This document shows positions 7,339 through 13,825 of a stretch of DNA of 20,909 nt, piece by piece; the stretch's first letter is position 1; the number at the start of each line of letters is the position of its first letter. Below the pieces are notes generated by a model. The model made no database searches. It had not been told where the DNA came from and worked only from the letters and a program-made list of their open reading frames with translations. Made by a program: the position numbers and the translations under genes. Origin of the DNA: an uncultured Haloferula sp. (GTDB taxonomy: Bacteria; Verrucomicrobiota; Verrucomicrobiae; Verrucomicrobiales; Akkermansiaceae); assembly GCA_946885645.1 (NCBI GenBank), contig CAMPGU010000036.1, positions 1-20,909 of the forward strand. The letters are read 5' to 3'.

Positions 7339-7429
7339 TGGCGGACCGGGAGGGATTCGAACCCTCGGTGCCCTTGTGAGGCACGCACCTTTAGCAAAGG
7401 TGTGCTTTCGACCACTCAGCCACCGATCC
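7339..7429 (-). tRNA. tRNA-Ser (anticodon GCU)
   Basis: The minus strand folds as a class II tRNA. The acceptor GGATCGG (7429-7423) pairs with CCGGTCC (7349-7343), with one G-U pair. The D-arm region GCTGAGTGGTCGAAAGC follows. The anticodon arm is CACCT-TTGCTAA-AGGTG, with anticodon GCT at 7395-7393. The long variable arm GTGCC-TCACAAG-GGCAC is diagnostic for a serine, leucine or tyrosine tRNA. The T-arm is GAGGG-TTCGAAT-CCCTC. The discriminator base is G and the CCA end is encoded (7341-7339). It reads AGC and AGU serine codons. No integrase gene or duplicated tRNA end is nearby. Confidence 0.96.
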
Positions 7430-7451
7430 TCGGAACTCGCGTCGCGCGGAG

Positions 7452-7479
7452 GTTGAACACAGCGGGCGAGGGTCGTCAA
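7452..7479 (-). promoter_or_regulatory. candidate promoter for tRNA-Ser
   Basis: On the minus strand TTGACG (7479-7474, five of six matches to the -35 consensus) is followed after 16 bases by TTCAAC (7457-7452, a weak -10). Transcription would start about 15 bases before the tRNA 5' end. The -35 and -10 regions also form a GGTTGA/TCAACC inverted repeat, so the weak -10 may be coincidental. Confidence 0.35.
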
Positions 7480-7485
7480 CCATCG

Positions 7486-7501
7486 GCGGAAGGAATTCCG
7501 C
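7486..7501. repeat. GCGGAA-GGAA-TTCCGC hairpin
   Basis: This is a perfect 6-bp inverted repeat with a GGAA spacer, nested in an outer GGCGGA/TCCGCC pair (7485-7510). It lies between the divergent tRNA-Ser and lipoprotein genes. It may be an operator or a REP-like palindrome; no T-run follows on either strand. Confidence 0.35.
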
Positions 7502-7554
7502 ACATCCGCCCCGGAATGCTTGAATGCGGGGCGCGGGCGTGACGCTATGCTTTC

Positions 7555-7983
7555 ATGCGCATGCTCCTCATCCCCCTGGCGGCCTTGCTTCCTGCCTGCT
7601 CGCTTTTCGAGAAAGAGAAGGAAATGCCGGAGGAAGATCCGACGAAGCCGCGGCTGGTCGGGCGGGTGGCGCAGATCCCTTCGGGCGGGGGCTTCGTGCT
7701 CGTGGAGAGCTACGGGTCTTGGAAAGTGCCGGATGGCGGGCTGCTTTCCGGGCTGGGGACGGAAGGCCGCACCTCCAATCTCGTGGCCACGGGGGAGAAG
7801 CTCGGCCAATTTGCTGCGGCCGACATTCGTTCAGGGGTGGCGAAGATCGGGGATCCGGTATATTATAGACCTGTTGCAGATTCCGGCAACACGGCTATGA
7901 TCGGCGATTCCGCTTCGAAGGGGGAAAAGTCCACCGAGCTTGAAACACAAAAAGAATCCGGCGAGATGCCTGCAAAACCATGA
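7555..7983 (+). CDS. small putative lipoprotein of unknown function
   Basis: This 142-residue protein begins MRMLLIPLAALLPACSLFEK. A short basic start, a hydrophobic core and LPAC ending at Cys15 look like a lipoprotein signal with a relaxed lipobox (Pro at -2). After a charged linker, residues about 33-107 form a compact region with glycine-rich turns, including LVGRVAQI, GGGFVLVESYG, KLGQFAAADIRSGVAKIGD and PVYYRP. This reads as a small beta-barrel-like domain of the sort seen in secreted Verrucomicrobiota proteins. The C-terminal 35 residues are Ser/Glu/Lys-rich and probably disordered. I do not recognise a named family. It is monocistronic, with the tRNA behind it and MarR 146 bases downstream. 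Confidence 0.7.
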   Translation: MRMLLIPLAALLPACSLFEKEKEMPEEDPTKPRLVGRVAQIPSGGGFVLVESYGSWKVPDGGLLSGLGTEGRTSNLVATGEKLGQFAAADIRSGVAKIGDPVYYRPVADSGNTAMIGDSASKGEKSTELETQKESGEMPAKP

Positions 7984-8036
7984 ATTTCAAAATGATCGGC
8001 CTGAATCCAAGGTGTTAGGCGAGAAATTTGAAATTT
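7983..8036. promoter_or_regulatory. AT-rich inverted repeats upstream of the MarR gene
   Basis: AATTTCAAA (7983-7991) is the exact reverse complement of TTTGAAATT (8027-8035). The latter sits within AAATTT-G-AAATTT (8024-8036), itself symmetrical and also a tandem GAAATTT. MarR proteins usually bind short AT-rich palindromes in their own promoters, so this is a candidate operator. No convincing sigma-70 promoter could be assigned between here and the start at 8130. Confidence 0.3.
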
Positions 8037-8129
8037 GGTCTTGCTTACAGTCCGGCATCCTTGTTAGGTTCCGCCTCGCAAAGGCTGTGCTCCCTTACAT
8101 GTCCCGAAAGATGAATACTACAACCAGCC

Positions 8130-8591
8130 ATGAAACTGAGCACCTCGGGCGCTTCAAGCGCCTCATTGCATGCCGATGCAGATCGCCTCGCTGACTTCGT
8201 CCTGTTCACGCAGCGTAGCTGTATCCTGAACCTGTCAAACGAACTCAACAAAGGCAACGTGTCGTTCCCCCAGTTCTTCCTCCTGGCCTACCTTTCTAGC
8301 GAAGAATATCTGACGATGTCGGATATCGCGAAGAAGATGGGTCATTCGACAGCCGCGGCCACTGGCCTCGTCGACCGATTGGAAAAGCTCGGGTACGTCG
8401 AGCGCGTCCACGCCGCGGAAGACCGCCGCAAAATCATGGTCCGCATCACCAACAAGGGTGTGGAACTCGTGAGCAAAATGCGGAAGGAAATTGCCGCGGA
8501 CCTCGCAGGAATTCTGTCCGAAATGGACGAAGACCAGGCAGAGGCCGTCGAGCACACGAAGCGTGCCATTCGGGCGCGCGCTATCGCGTGA
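8130..8591 (+). CDS. MarR family transcriptional regulator
   Basis: This 153-residue protein is a dimeric winged-helix regulator of the MarR family. N-terminal dimerisation helices occupy about residues 15-58. The recognition helix-turn-helix is LTMSDIAKKMGHSTAAATGLV (about 61-81), followed by DRLEKLGYVERVHAAEDRR with the diagnostic wing motif at Asp98-Arg99-Arg100, and KIMVRITNKG. The C-terminal helices (about 111-150) complete the dimer. Such proteins repress nearby or distant genes and are released by small ligands or oxidation; Cys31 is the only cysteine. The ligand and regulon are not evident: the flanking genes are a lipoprotein and, beyond a strong terminator, a PgeF-like enzyme. The ATG at 8130 gives a normal length, but no ribosome binding site is visible. 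Confidence 0.92.
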   Translation: MKLSTSGASSASLHADADRLADFVLFTQRSCILNLSNELNKGNVSFPQFFLLAYLSSEEYLTMSDIAKKMGHSTAAATGLVDRLEKLGYVERVHAAEDRRKIMVRITNKGVELVSKMRKEIAADLAGILSEMDEDQAEAVEHTKRAIRARAIA

Positions 8592-8628
8592 GCGACGAGG
8601 CCGCCGATTACCCCTTGGCGGATCGATC

Positions 8629-8675
8629 GCGCCTCCGTTACGGTTTGTGCCCGTGACGGAGGCGCTCTCTTTTCT
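8629..8675 (+). terminator. strong intrinsic terminator after the MarR gene
   Basis: GCGCCTCCGTTACGG (8629-8643) pairs with CCGTGACGGAGGCGC (8651-8665) through 15 base pairs with a single G-U and a 7-base loop. It is followed by the pyrimidine-rich tail TCTCTTTTCT. It lies 37 bases after the MarR stop and is a canonical Rho-independent terminator in the plus direction. It overlaps the likely start of the next gene. Confidence 0.85.
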
Positions 8676-9333
8676 GAATCCGATCAATGGCCTGCCCGGC
8701 TTCCGGGCGGGCTGGATCGGTCGTGCGGACGGCATTGAAACGACGACGGACCGCGATGAAACGCTGGCCCGCCTGCGGCCCGTGCACGAGGCACTCGTGC
8801 GCCGGGATTTCGGCAGGGAGCGCTGGTGGCGGGCGGAGCAGGTCCACGGGAAAGGCGTGGCGGTGGTGCCCGGCGCGGAAACGCGGATGGCGGGCGATGG
8901 CCTGCCGGTGGTGCCGGGGACGGATGGCCTGGTGACGGCGGCTCCCGGCGAGGTATTGGGGATTTACGTCGCGGACTGCGGGGCCATCTGGCTCGCGGAC
9001 CGCGGCACCGGGGCGGTAGGACTGCTGCATTCCGGGAAAAAGGGCTCCGAGCTGGGGATTTTGACGGAGGCGATCGGCCTGATGGGGGAGCGCTTCGGCA
9101 CCCGGCCGCAGGATCTGGTGGCGGTGCTCGGCCCCTGCATCCGGCCACCGCATTACGAGATCGATTTCGCCGCGGAGATCGCCCGCCAAGCCCGGGAGGC
9201 GGGGGTGGGGGAATTCTACGATCGGGGCGAGGACACGGCCGCGGATCTGGAGCAGCACTACAGCTACCGCATGGAGAAAGGCAACACGGGCCGGATGCTG
9301 GCCCTCATCGCCCGGGAGGAGGTAGCTCCATGA
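8653..9333 (+). CDS. PgeF/YfiH (laccase-domain, DUF152) family enzyme, variant active-site motif
   Basis: This 226-residue protein belongs to the family variously annotated as polyphenol oxidase, peptidoglycan editing factor PgeF or bacterial LACC1-like purine nucleoside enzyme. Expected metal-site residues are present: His65 in EQVHGKGV, Cys109 in YVADCGAIW and His126. The usual HAGWRG motif is replaced by HSGKKG. GPCIRPPHYEI (160-170) and the C-terminal YSYRMEKGNTGRMLALI match the family. The exact substrate is therefore uncertain. No in-frame ATG precedes the conserved N-terminus, so GTG at 8653 (or 8647) is the likeliest start, but both lie in or beside the terminator hairpin. CTG at 8674, with a GGAGG 11 bases upstream, is an alternative. 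It overlaps ispE by ATGA, implying translational coupling. Confidence 0.82.
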   Translation: MTEALSFLNPINGLPGFRAGWIGRADGIETTTDRDETLARLRPVHEALVRRDFGRERWWRAEQVHGKGVAVVPGAETRMAGDGLPVVPGTDGLVTAAPGEVLGIYVADCGAIWLADRGTGAVGLLHSGKKGSELGILTEAIGLMGERFGTRPQDLVAVLGPCIRPPHYEIDFAAEIARQAREAGVGEFYDRGEDTAADLEQHYSYRMEKGNTGRMLALIAREEVAP

Positions 9334-10169
9334 GCGGGTCCCTCGTCCTCGAAGCTCCGGCGAAGCTGAATCTCTCCCTCCGCGTGCTGGGGAAGCGGGA
9401 GGACGGTTTCCACGAGATCGATAGCCTCATGGTGCGGCTCCCCGGCCTCTGCGACCGGCTCTCCTTTGCCGAGGCCGAGGAGGACATTTTCACGTGCGAC
9501 GACCCCGGCGTGCCCTCGGATGGCTCGAATCTGGTGTTAAAGGCCCTCGCCGCCTACCGCGCTGCGGCAGGATTGGCTCGACCGCTTGCCATCCATCTCG
9601 AAAAGCGGGTCCCTCACGGTGCCGGGCTCGGTGGCGGCAGCAGCGATGCCGCGGCTACCCTGCGAGCGCTGGACCGCCTGAACGGCGATGCGCTGGGGAC
9701 GGAGCGGCTGATGGAAATCGCCGCCACCCTGGGCTCGGACATTCCCTTTTTCCTAGGACCGCCGGCCGCGCGTGCGAGCGGGCGGGGAGAGCGGATCGAA
9801 GCTGCCGGGGATCCGCCGGATCTGAACGTGGTCCTGTTGAAGCCGGATTTCGGCGTGGCGACGCCCGATGCCTACAAGCGCTGGACCGCCTCCCGGGAGC
9901 TGCCCGGCATCCCTTATGGGCCTCAAAACTTTCCTTGGGGAGAGCTGGTGAACGACCTGGAGCGGCCGGTGTTTCAGAAGCACCTGTTCCTGGCGGAGAT
10001 GAAGGCCTGGCTGCTGCGCCGGCCGGAGGTGGCCGGGGCACTGATGAGCGGCTCCGGATCGACGATGTTCGCGGTGCTGGAAGCGGCTGCCGATGGTGCC
10101 CCCCTGATCGAGGCCGCCCGGGCGGAGCTGGATCCCACCCTGTGGGCGTGGCAGGGGCGGGTCGGTTGA
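9330..10169 (+). CDS. ispE: 4-diphosphocytidyl-2-C-methyl-D-erythritol kinase
   Basis: IspE phosphorylates 4-(cytidine 5'-diphospho)-2-C-methyl-D-erythritol with ATP, the fourth step of the methylerythritol phosphate route to isoprenoid precursors, in the cytosol. The 279-residue length is typical. GHMP-kinase motifs are clear: an N-terminal PAKLNLSLRVLGKREDGFHE (residues 10-29, with Lys12 at the catalytic-lysine position), the ATP-binding loop PHGAGLGGGSSDAAATL (95-111), the catalytic aspartate Asp137 in GSDIPFF, and the third motif LMSGSGSTMFAVL near the C-terminus. The start is secure: ATG overlaps the upstream stop codon as ATGA and is preceded by GGGAGGAGG, one of the best ribosome binding sites in the window. 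Co-expression with the PgeF-like gene is implied by the overlap. Confidence 0.95.
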   Translation: MSGSLVLEAPAKLNLSLRVLGKREDGFHEIDSLMVRLPGLCDRLSFAEAEEDIFTCDDPGVPSDGSNLVLKALAAYRAAAGLARPLAIHLEKRVPHGAGLGGGSSDAAATLRALDRLNGDALGTERLMEIAATLGSDIPFFLGPPAARASGRGERIEAAGDPPDLNVVLLKPDFGVATPDAYKRWTASRELPGIPYGPQNFPWGELVNDLERPVFQKHLFLAEMKAWLLRRPEVAGALMSGSGSTMFAVLEAAADGAPLIEAARAELDPTLWAWQGRVG

Positions 10170-10244
10170 AGGGAAGCGTACGCAGGGCGAAACCTTGCGC
10201 TACTTGCTGGCAAGCTCCCCCGCAGCCGTAATAGGCTCCGTGGC

Positions 10245-11915
10245 ATGATGTTCCCGCGATTATCGGCGATCCTCCTTCTCACGGGCAGCGCGCTCGCCCA
10301 GAAGAAGCCGGAGGCCATGCCGCCGCCGGCGGATGTCGCCAAGAACCTGGAGACGCTGGAAGGCATGGTGCCGGCGGTGCAGACGGCGGAGAAGGAGCTT
10401 GCGGTATTGCGGGCGGAGCTCGTGAAGGCGGACACCGAGGAGGCGAAAAAGGAGATTACCGAGCGGGTGGATGCCCAGCGCGAGCGCCTGCGCCAGCTCC
10501 GCGAGAATTTCAGGATCGTGGCGACCGGGGTGGAGGACAAGGCCTACCTGAGCGCGGCGGAAAAGGAGGCGAGCTTCGACAACGAATTCAAGGACCTGCT
10601 GAAGCCGCTTTTCAACGGCTTGCGGGAGGCGACGGCGAAGCCGCGGGAGATGGAGGAGCTGCGCTCGGAGCTCCGGGTCTGGCAGGAGCGGGAAAAGGTG
10701 GCGCGCGCCGCGCTGGGCCGGGTGCAAGCCGCGCTGGGACCGGTGGACGACGCCGGGGTGAAAAAGGAGCTCGAGAGCGCCCGCAAGCTCTGGACCAGCC
10801 GCGTGGACGAAGCTGCCAGCCAGACGGATACCCTCACCCGCCAGATCGAGGAGCGGGAGCGGAATACCCCCTCCGCATGGGAAGCGGTCTCCGGCATGTT
10901 CTCGGACTTCTGGCGCAGCCGCGGGCTGAATCTCCTGATGGCGTTCGGCCTCGCGCTGGGGGTCTATCTTCTCACCCGGAGGATCTACGTCGCGGTCCGG
11001 AAATTCAGCCCGCTCCACCGGAAGAAGGGCGGGGGCGGCCTCGTCGCGCGCTCCGCGGATCTCATCGTGGCGGGTGCCTCGGTGGTGCTGGCCTTCTTTA
11101 CTGCCACGCTGGTTTTCTATCTGAAGGGCGACTGGCTCATGCTGGCCATCGCGATCATTTTCATCCTGGGAGTGCTGTGGGCTTCGAAGCGGGCGCTGCC
11201 GCCTTACATCGATCAGATCAAGGTGATCCTGAACCTCGGCTCCGTCCGTCAGGGAGAGCGGCTGATTTACGACGGCATCCCGTGGCGGGTGGACGCGCTG
11301 AATATGTACTGCGATTTCAGTAATCCCGATCTGACCGGCGGTACCATGCGCCTGCCGGTGAAGGAGTTGCTCCCTCTCCATTCCCGGCCGTCCGATCCGA
11401 AGGAGCCGTGGTTCCCGACCAAGGAGAACGACTGGACGCGCTTGAACGACGGCTGTTTCGGCAAGGTGATCCAGCAGACGCCGGATCAGGTGGTGGTCCT
11501 GCGCCTGGGCGGCAGCCTGAAGACCTATCCCACGCCCGATTTCCTCGAGCAGTGTCCGGAAAACCTCTCACGCGGCTTCCGCGTCACCAGCACCTTCGGC
11601 ATCGGCTACGGCCACCGCGCGATCGCCACTTCCACGGTGACCGAGATTCTCAAGGAAGCCGTTCACAAGCACCTGGTGGAAGCCCTCGGACGCGAGCACG
11701 TGCGCTCCGTGAAGGCGGAGTTCAAGGGGGCAGCCGCGAGCTCGCTGGACTACTTGATCCTCGCCGACTTCGACGGGGAAGCTGCCCCGAAATATGCGGC
11801 CCTCGAACGGATGATCCAGCAGGCTTGCCTGGAGGCCTGCAACGAGCACGGCTGGGAAATTCCCTTCCCGCAGATGGTCGTGCACCGCGGTGAGGCCGTT
11901 GCAGGGGCTTCCTAG
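10245..11915 (+). CDS. MscS-related mechanosensitive channel protein with coiled-coil periplasmic region
   Basis: This 556-residue protein has a signal peptide (MMFPRLSAILLLTGSALAQ, cleavage expected after Ala18) and a long Glu/Lys/Arg-rich helical region (about 30-210) that should form periplasmic coiled coil. Three hydrophobic helices follow near 228-244, 272-292 and 297-313, then a cytoplasmic domain. The section PPYIDQIKVILNLGSVRQGERLIYDG (319-344) and the stretch to LPVKELLPLHSRP resemble the MscS pore-lining helix and beta domain. The C-terminal EIPFPQMVVHRGE resembles the MscS distal domain. The domain order recalls large MscK/YbdG-like relatives, but with fewer membrane helices. It probably acts in osmotic release. 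The pore-helix Gly/Ala pattern is weak, so gating may differ. The gene follows ispE by 75 bases and converges on oppC. Confidence 0.75.
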   Translation: MMFPRLSAILLLTGSALAQKKPEAMPPPADVAKNLETLEGMVPAVQTAEKELAVLRAELVKADTEEAKKEITERVDAQRERLRQLRENFRIVATGVEDKAYLSAAEKEASFDNEFKDLLKPLFNGLREATAKPREMEELRSELRVWQEREKVARAALGRVQAALGPVDDAGVKKELESARKLWTSRVDEAASQTDTLTRQIEERERNTPSAWEAVSGMFSDFWRSRGLNLLMAFGLALGVYLLTRRIYVAVRKFSPLHRKKGGGGLVARSADLIVAGASVVLAFFTATLVFYLKGDWLMLAIAIIFILGVLWASKRALPPYIDQIKVILNLGSVRQGERLIYDGIPWRVDALNMYCDFSNPDLTGGTMRLPVKELLPLHSRPSDPKEPWFPTKENDWTRLNDGCFGKVIQQTPDQVVVLRLGGSLKTYPTPDFLEQCPENLSRGFRVTSTFGIGYGHRAIATSTVTEILKEAVHKHLVEALGREHVRSVKAEFKGAAASSLDYLILADFDGEAAPKYAALERMIQQACLEACNEHGWEIPFPQMVVHRGEAVAGAS

Positions 11916-11936
11916 CCTCCGGAAACTGCTACCGCT

Positions 11937-12878
11937 TCAGTCCTTCGCCGCCTTGGGGTCCAGCGCATCCCGCAGGCCGTCCCCCAGGAAATTGAGCGCG
12001 AAAAGGGTGCTCGAGAAGAAGAAGGCGGGATAGATCAGCAGCCCCATGTCGGTCTCCATGCGGTCGGCACCTTCCTTGATCAAGATCCCCCACGAACTGT
12101 TCGGCGGCTGCACTCCCAGGCCCAGGAAAGAAAGCACGCTCTCCAGGAGCATGATGCCCGGCACCGCCAGCGTGGTATAGACGATGATGGGGCCCACCAC
12201 GTTCGGCAGGATGTGGCGGAAGAGAATGCGGAGGTGACCCAGACCGAGAGAGCGGGCCGCCTCCACGAATTCCTGCTGCTTGTAGGTGATGACCTGGGCC
12301 CGCACGATCCGTGCGATGGTCAGCCAGCCGATCGCACCGATGGCGATGAAAAGGGGGATGAGCGTGGTGATGGGGGCCACCTTGTCCCGGCTCCAGCCCG
12401 TCGTGCGGATCACCCATTCGGTGAAGTCGGAAGCGGGCTTATCGACCACCAGCGAGAAGAGGATCACCAGCACCAGGAATGGCAGCGCGAAAAGGATATC
12501 CACGATGCGCATCATCAGGTCGTCCACCTTGCCGCCGAAATACCCCGATACGGCTCCGTAAACCAGGCCGATGAGCACGGCCACGGCGGTGGCCACGAAT
12601 CCCACCAGCAGGGAGATCTGGCCGCCATAGAGCACCCGGGACATCACGTCCCGGCCGAGTTGATCGGTGCCCAGCCAGTGCTCGGCATCCGGGGCGGCTC
12701 CGGCGCTGTCCAGGTTGATCGCCGTCGGGCTCTTGATAAAGGGCATCAGGGGGCCCAGGAAGCAGAGCAGGACGATCAGCACGAGGAACCACAAGCCGAG
12801 CATCGCCGCCTTGTTGCGGGACAGCCGGTGCCACGCATCCTGCCACATGGAGGAACCCTTTTCGATCGGTTGAGACAT
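11937..12878 (-). CDS. oppC: oligopeptide ABC transporter permease OppC
   Basis: This 313-residue inner-membrane permease is the second permease subunit of an Opp-type peptide importer. An N-terminal helix (about 25-44) precedes a periplasmic segment ending HWLGTDQLGRDVMSRVLYGGQIS (67-89), the OppC signature. The ATPase-contacting EAA loop is EFVEAARSLGLGHLRILFRHILPN (203-226). The C-terminal SFLGLGVQPPNSSWG and GDGLRDALDPK also match OppC closely. A loop of about 25 residues (145-170) appears longer than in E. coli OppC. The ATG at 12878 gives the family length; an in-frame ATG 10 codons later is possible. It is the last gene of oppABC, 14 bases after oppB, and converges on the channel gene with only 21 bases between, so no ATPase follows it. 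Confidence 0.93.
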   Translation of the reverse strand: MSQPIEKGSSMWQDAWHRLSRNKAAMLGLWFLVLIVLLCFLGPLMPFIKSPTAINLDSAGAAPDAEHWLGTDQLGRDVMSRVLYGGQISLLVGFVATAVAVLIGLVYGAVSGYFGGKVDDLMMRIVDILFALPFLVLVILFSLVVDKPASDFTEWVIRTTGWSRDKVAPITTLIPLFIAIGAIGWLTIARIVRAQVITYKQQEFVEAARSLGLGHLRILFRHILPNVVGPIIVYTTLAVPGIMLLESVLSFLGLGVQPPNSSWGILIKEGADRMETDMGLLIYPAFFFSSTLFALNFLGDGLRDALDPKAAKD

Positions 12879-12892
12879 GGGAGAGTGAAGGA

Positions 12893-13816
12893 TCAGGCTG
12901 CGGCGCGCAGGCGCGGGTTGAGGGCGATCTGGGCCAGGTCCGACAGCAGGTTCGCACCCACGATCAGGAAGCCGTAGAAGAGCACGAGGCCCTGGATCAG
13001 GAAATACTCGCGGTCGGTGGTGGCATTCACGAAATGCTGCCCCATTCCCGGGACCTGGAAGATGGTCTCGATCACGAAGGATCCGGAAATCATGCCCGCG
13101 AAAGCGGGGCCCACGAAGGCCACCGCCGGAATCAAGCCGCCGCGCATGGCATGCCGGGTGACGATCCTGAATCCCGGCACGCCCTTCGCCCGCGCGGTGC
13201 GGATGTAGTCCTGGTTGAGCACATCGAGCATACCGCCGCGGGTGAGGCGGGCGATGTAGGCGGCATTCACCATCCCCAGCGTCAAGGCGGGCATGATCCA
13301 GTCCGTGGGGCTGTTCCAGCCGGCCACGTTCAGCCACTTCAGCCCGAGGCCCGCGGAAACCGCGAGCAAGGGACCGATCACGAAGCTCGGGAGGCAGATC
13401 CCGGTCATGGCGGCGGCCAGACAGGCATAGTCGAGCGGCCCGTTCTTCTTCACCGCGGCGATCACCCCGGCGGGAAGCCCCACGAGCAGCGCGATGCCGA
13501 TCGAGAGCACCCCGAGGAATGCGGAGACGGGGAAGGATTGGTTGATGATTTCAGACACCTTCACGCCCTCCCGCTTCAGGAGGATCCCCAGGTCCTGCTC
13601 CACGATGAGGTTTTTCAAGTAGTTGAAGTACTGGACCGGCAGCGGCTGGTCCAAGCCCACGTAAGACTTCAGTTGTTCGAGAATGTGCTTCGGCAGCGCC
13701 TTCTCGTCGGTGTAGGGGCTTCCCGGCATCATGCGCACGAGGAAGAAGGTGATCGTGACCAGGATGAACAAGGTCACGAAGCCTTGGAACAGGCGGCTGA
13801 GGATGATGCGGGTCAT
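12893..13816 (-). CDS. oppB: oligopeptide ABC transporter permease OppB
   Basis: This 307-residue membrane permease is the first permease subunit of an Opp-type importer. It begins MTRIILSRLFQGFVTLFILV, continues with the family motif VRMMPGSPYTDEKALP, and has about six transmembrane segments. The EAA loop for ATPase coupling is YIRTARAKGVPGFRIVTRHA (204-223). The central FPVSAFLG, AAMTGICLPSFVIGPLL, GPAFAGMISGSFVIETIFQVPGMG and the C-terminal ALNPRLR region track E. coli OppB, so OppB rather than DppB is favoured. It lies 9 bases after oppA and 14 bases before oppC, so the three are clearly one transcript. The start ATG at 13816 matches known family N-termini. Confidence 0.94.
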   Translation of the reverse strand: MTRIILSRLFQGFVTLFILVTITFFLVRMMPGSPYTDEKALPKHILEQLKSYVGLDQPLPVQYFNYLKNLIVEQDLGILLKREGVKVSEIINQSFPVSAFLGVLSIGIALLVGLPAGVIAAVKKNGPLDYACLAAAMTGICLPSFVIGPLLAVSAGLGLKWLNVAGWNSPTDWIMPALTLGMVNAAYIARLTRGGMLDVLNQDYIRTARAKGVPGFRIVTRHAMRGGLIPAVAFVGPAFAGMISGSFVIETIFQVPGMGQHFVNATTDREYFLIQGLVLFYGFLIVGANLLSDLAQIALNPRLRAAA

Positions 13817-13825
13817 GGCAGGGGA

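Noticed and set aside
7339..7429. tRNA-Ser as an integration (att) site of a mobile element
   Set aside because: No integrase gene, direct repeat of the tRNA 3' end or compositional shift is visible on either side.
7162..7809. 215-codon minus-strand frame crossing the tRNA-Ser gene
   Set aside because: It translates through the tRNA and antisense to the lipoprotein gene and has no recognisable protein features.
8491..8652. Upstream ATG extension of the PgeF-like protein into marR
   Set aside because: It would overlap the MarR coding end in another frame and cross the terminator hairpin; the extension has no family similarity.
11895..11940. Bidirectional terminator between the channel gene and oppC
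   Set aside because: A weak GGGGCT-TCCT-AGCCTC stem is present, but it contains a mismatch or wobble and has no T-run on either strand.
11937..13337. Extended 466-codon version of oppC
   Set aside because: The extra N-terminal residues are an out-of-frame translation of oppB; the real OppC begins at MSQPIEKG (12878).
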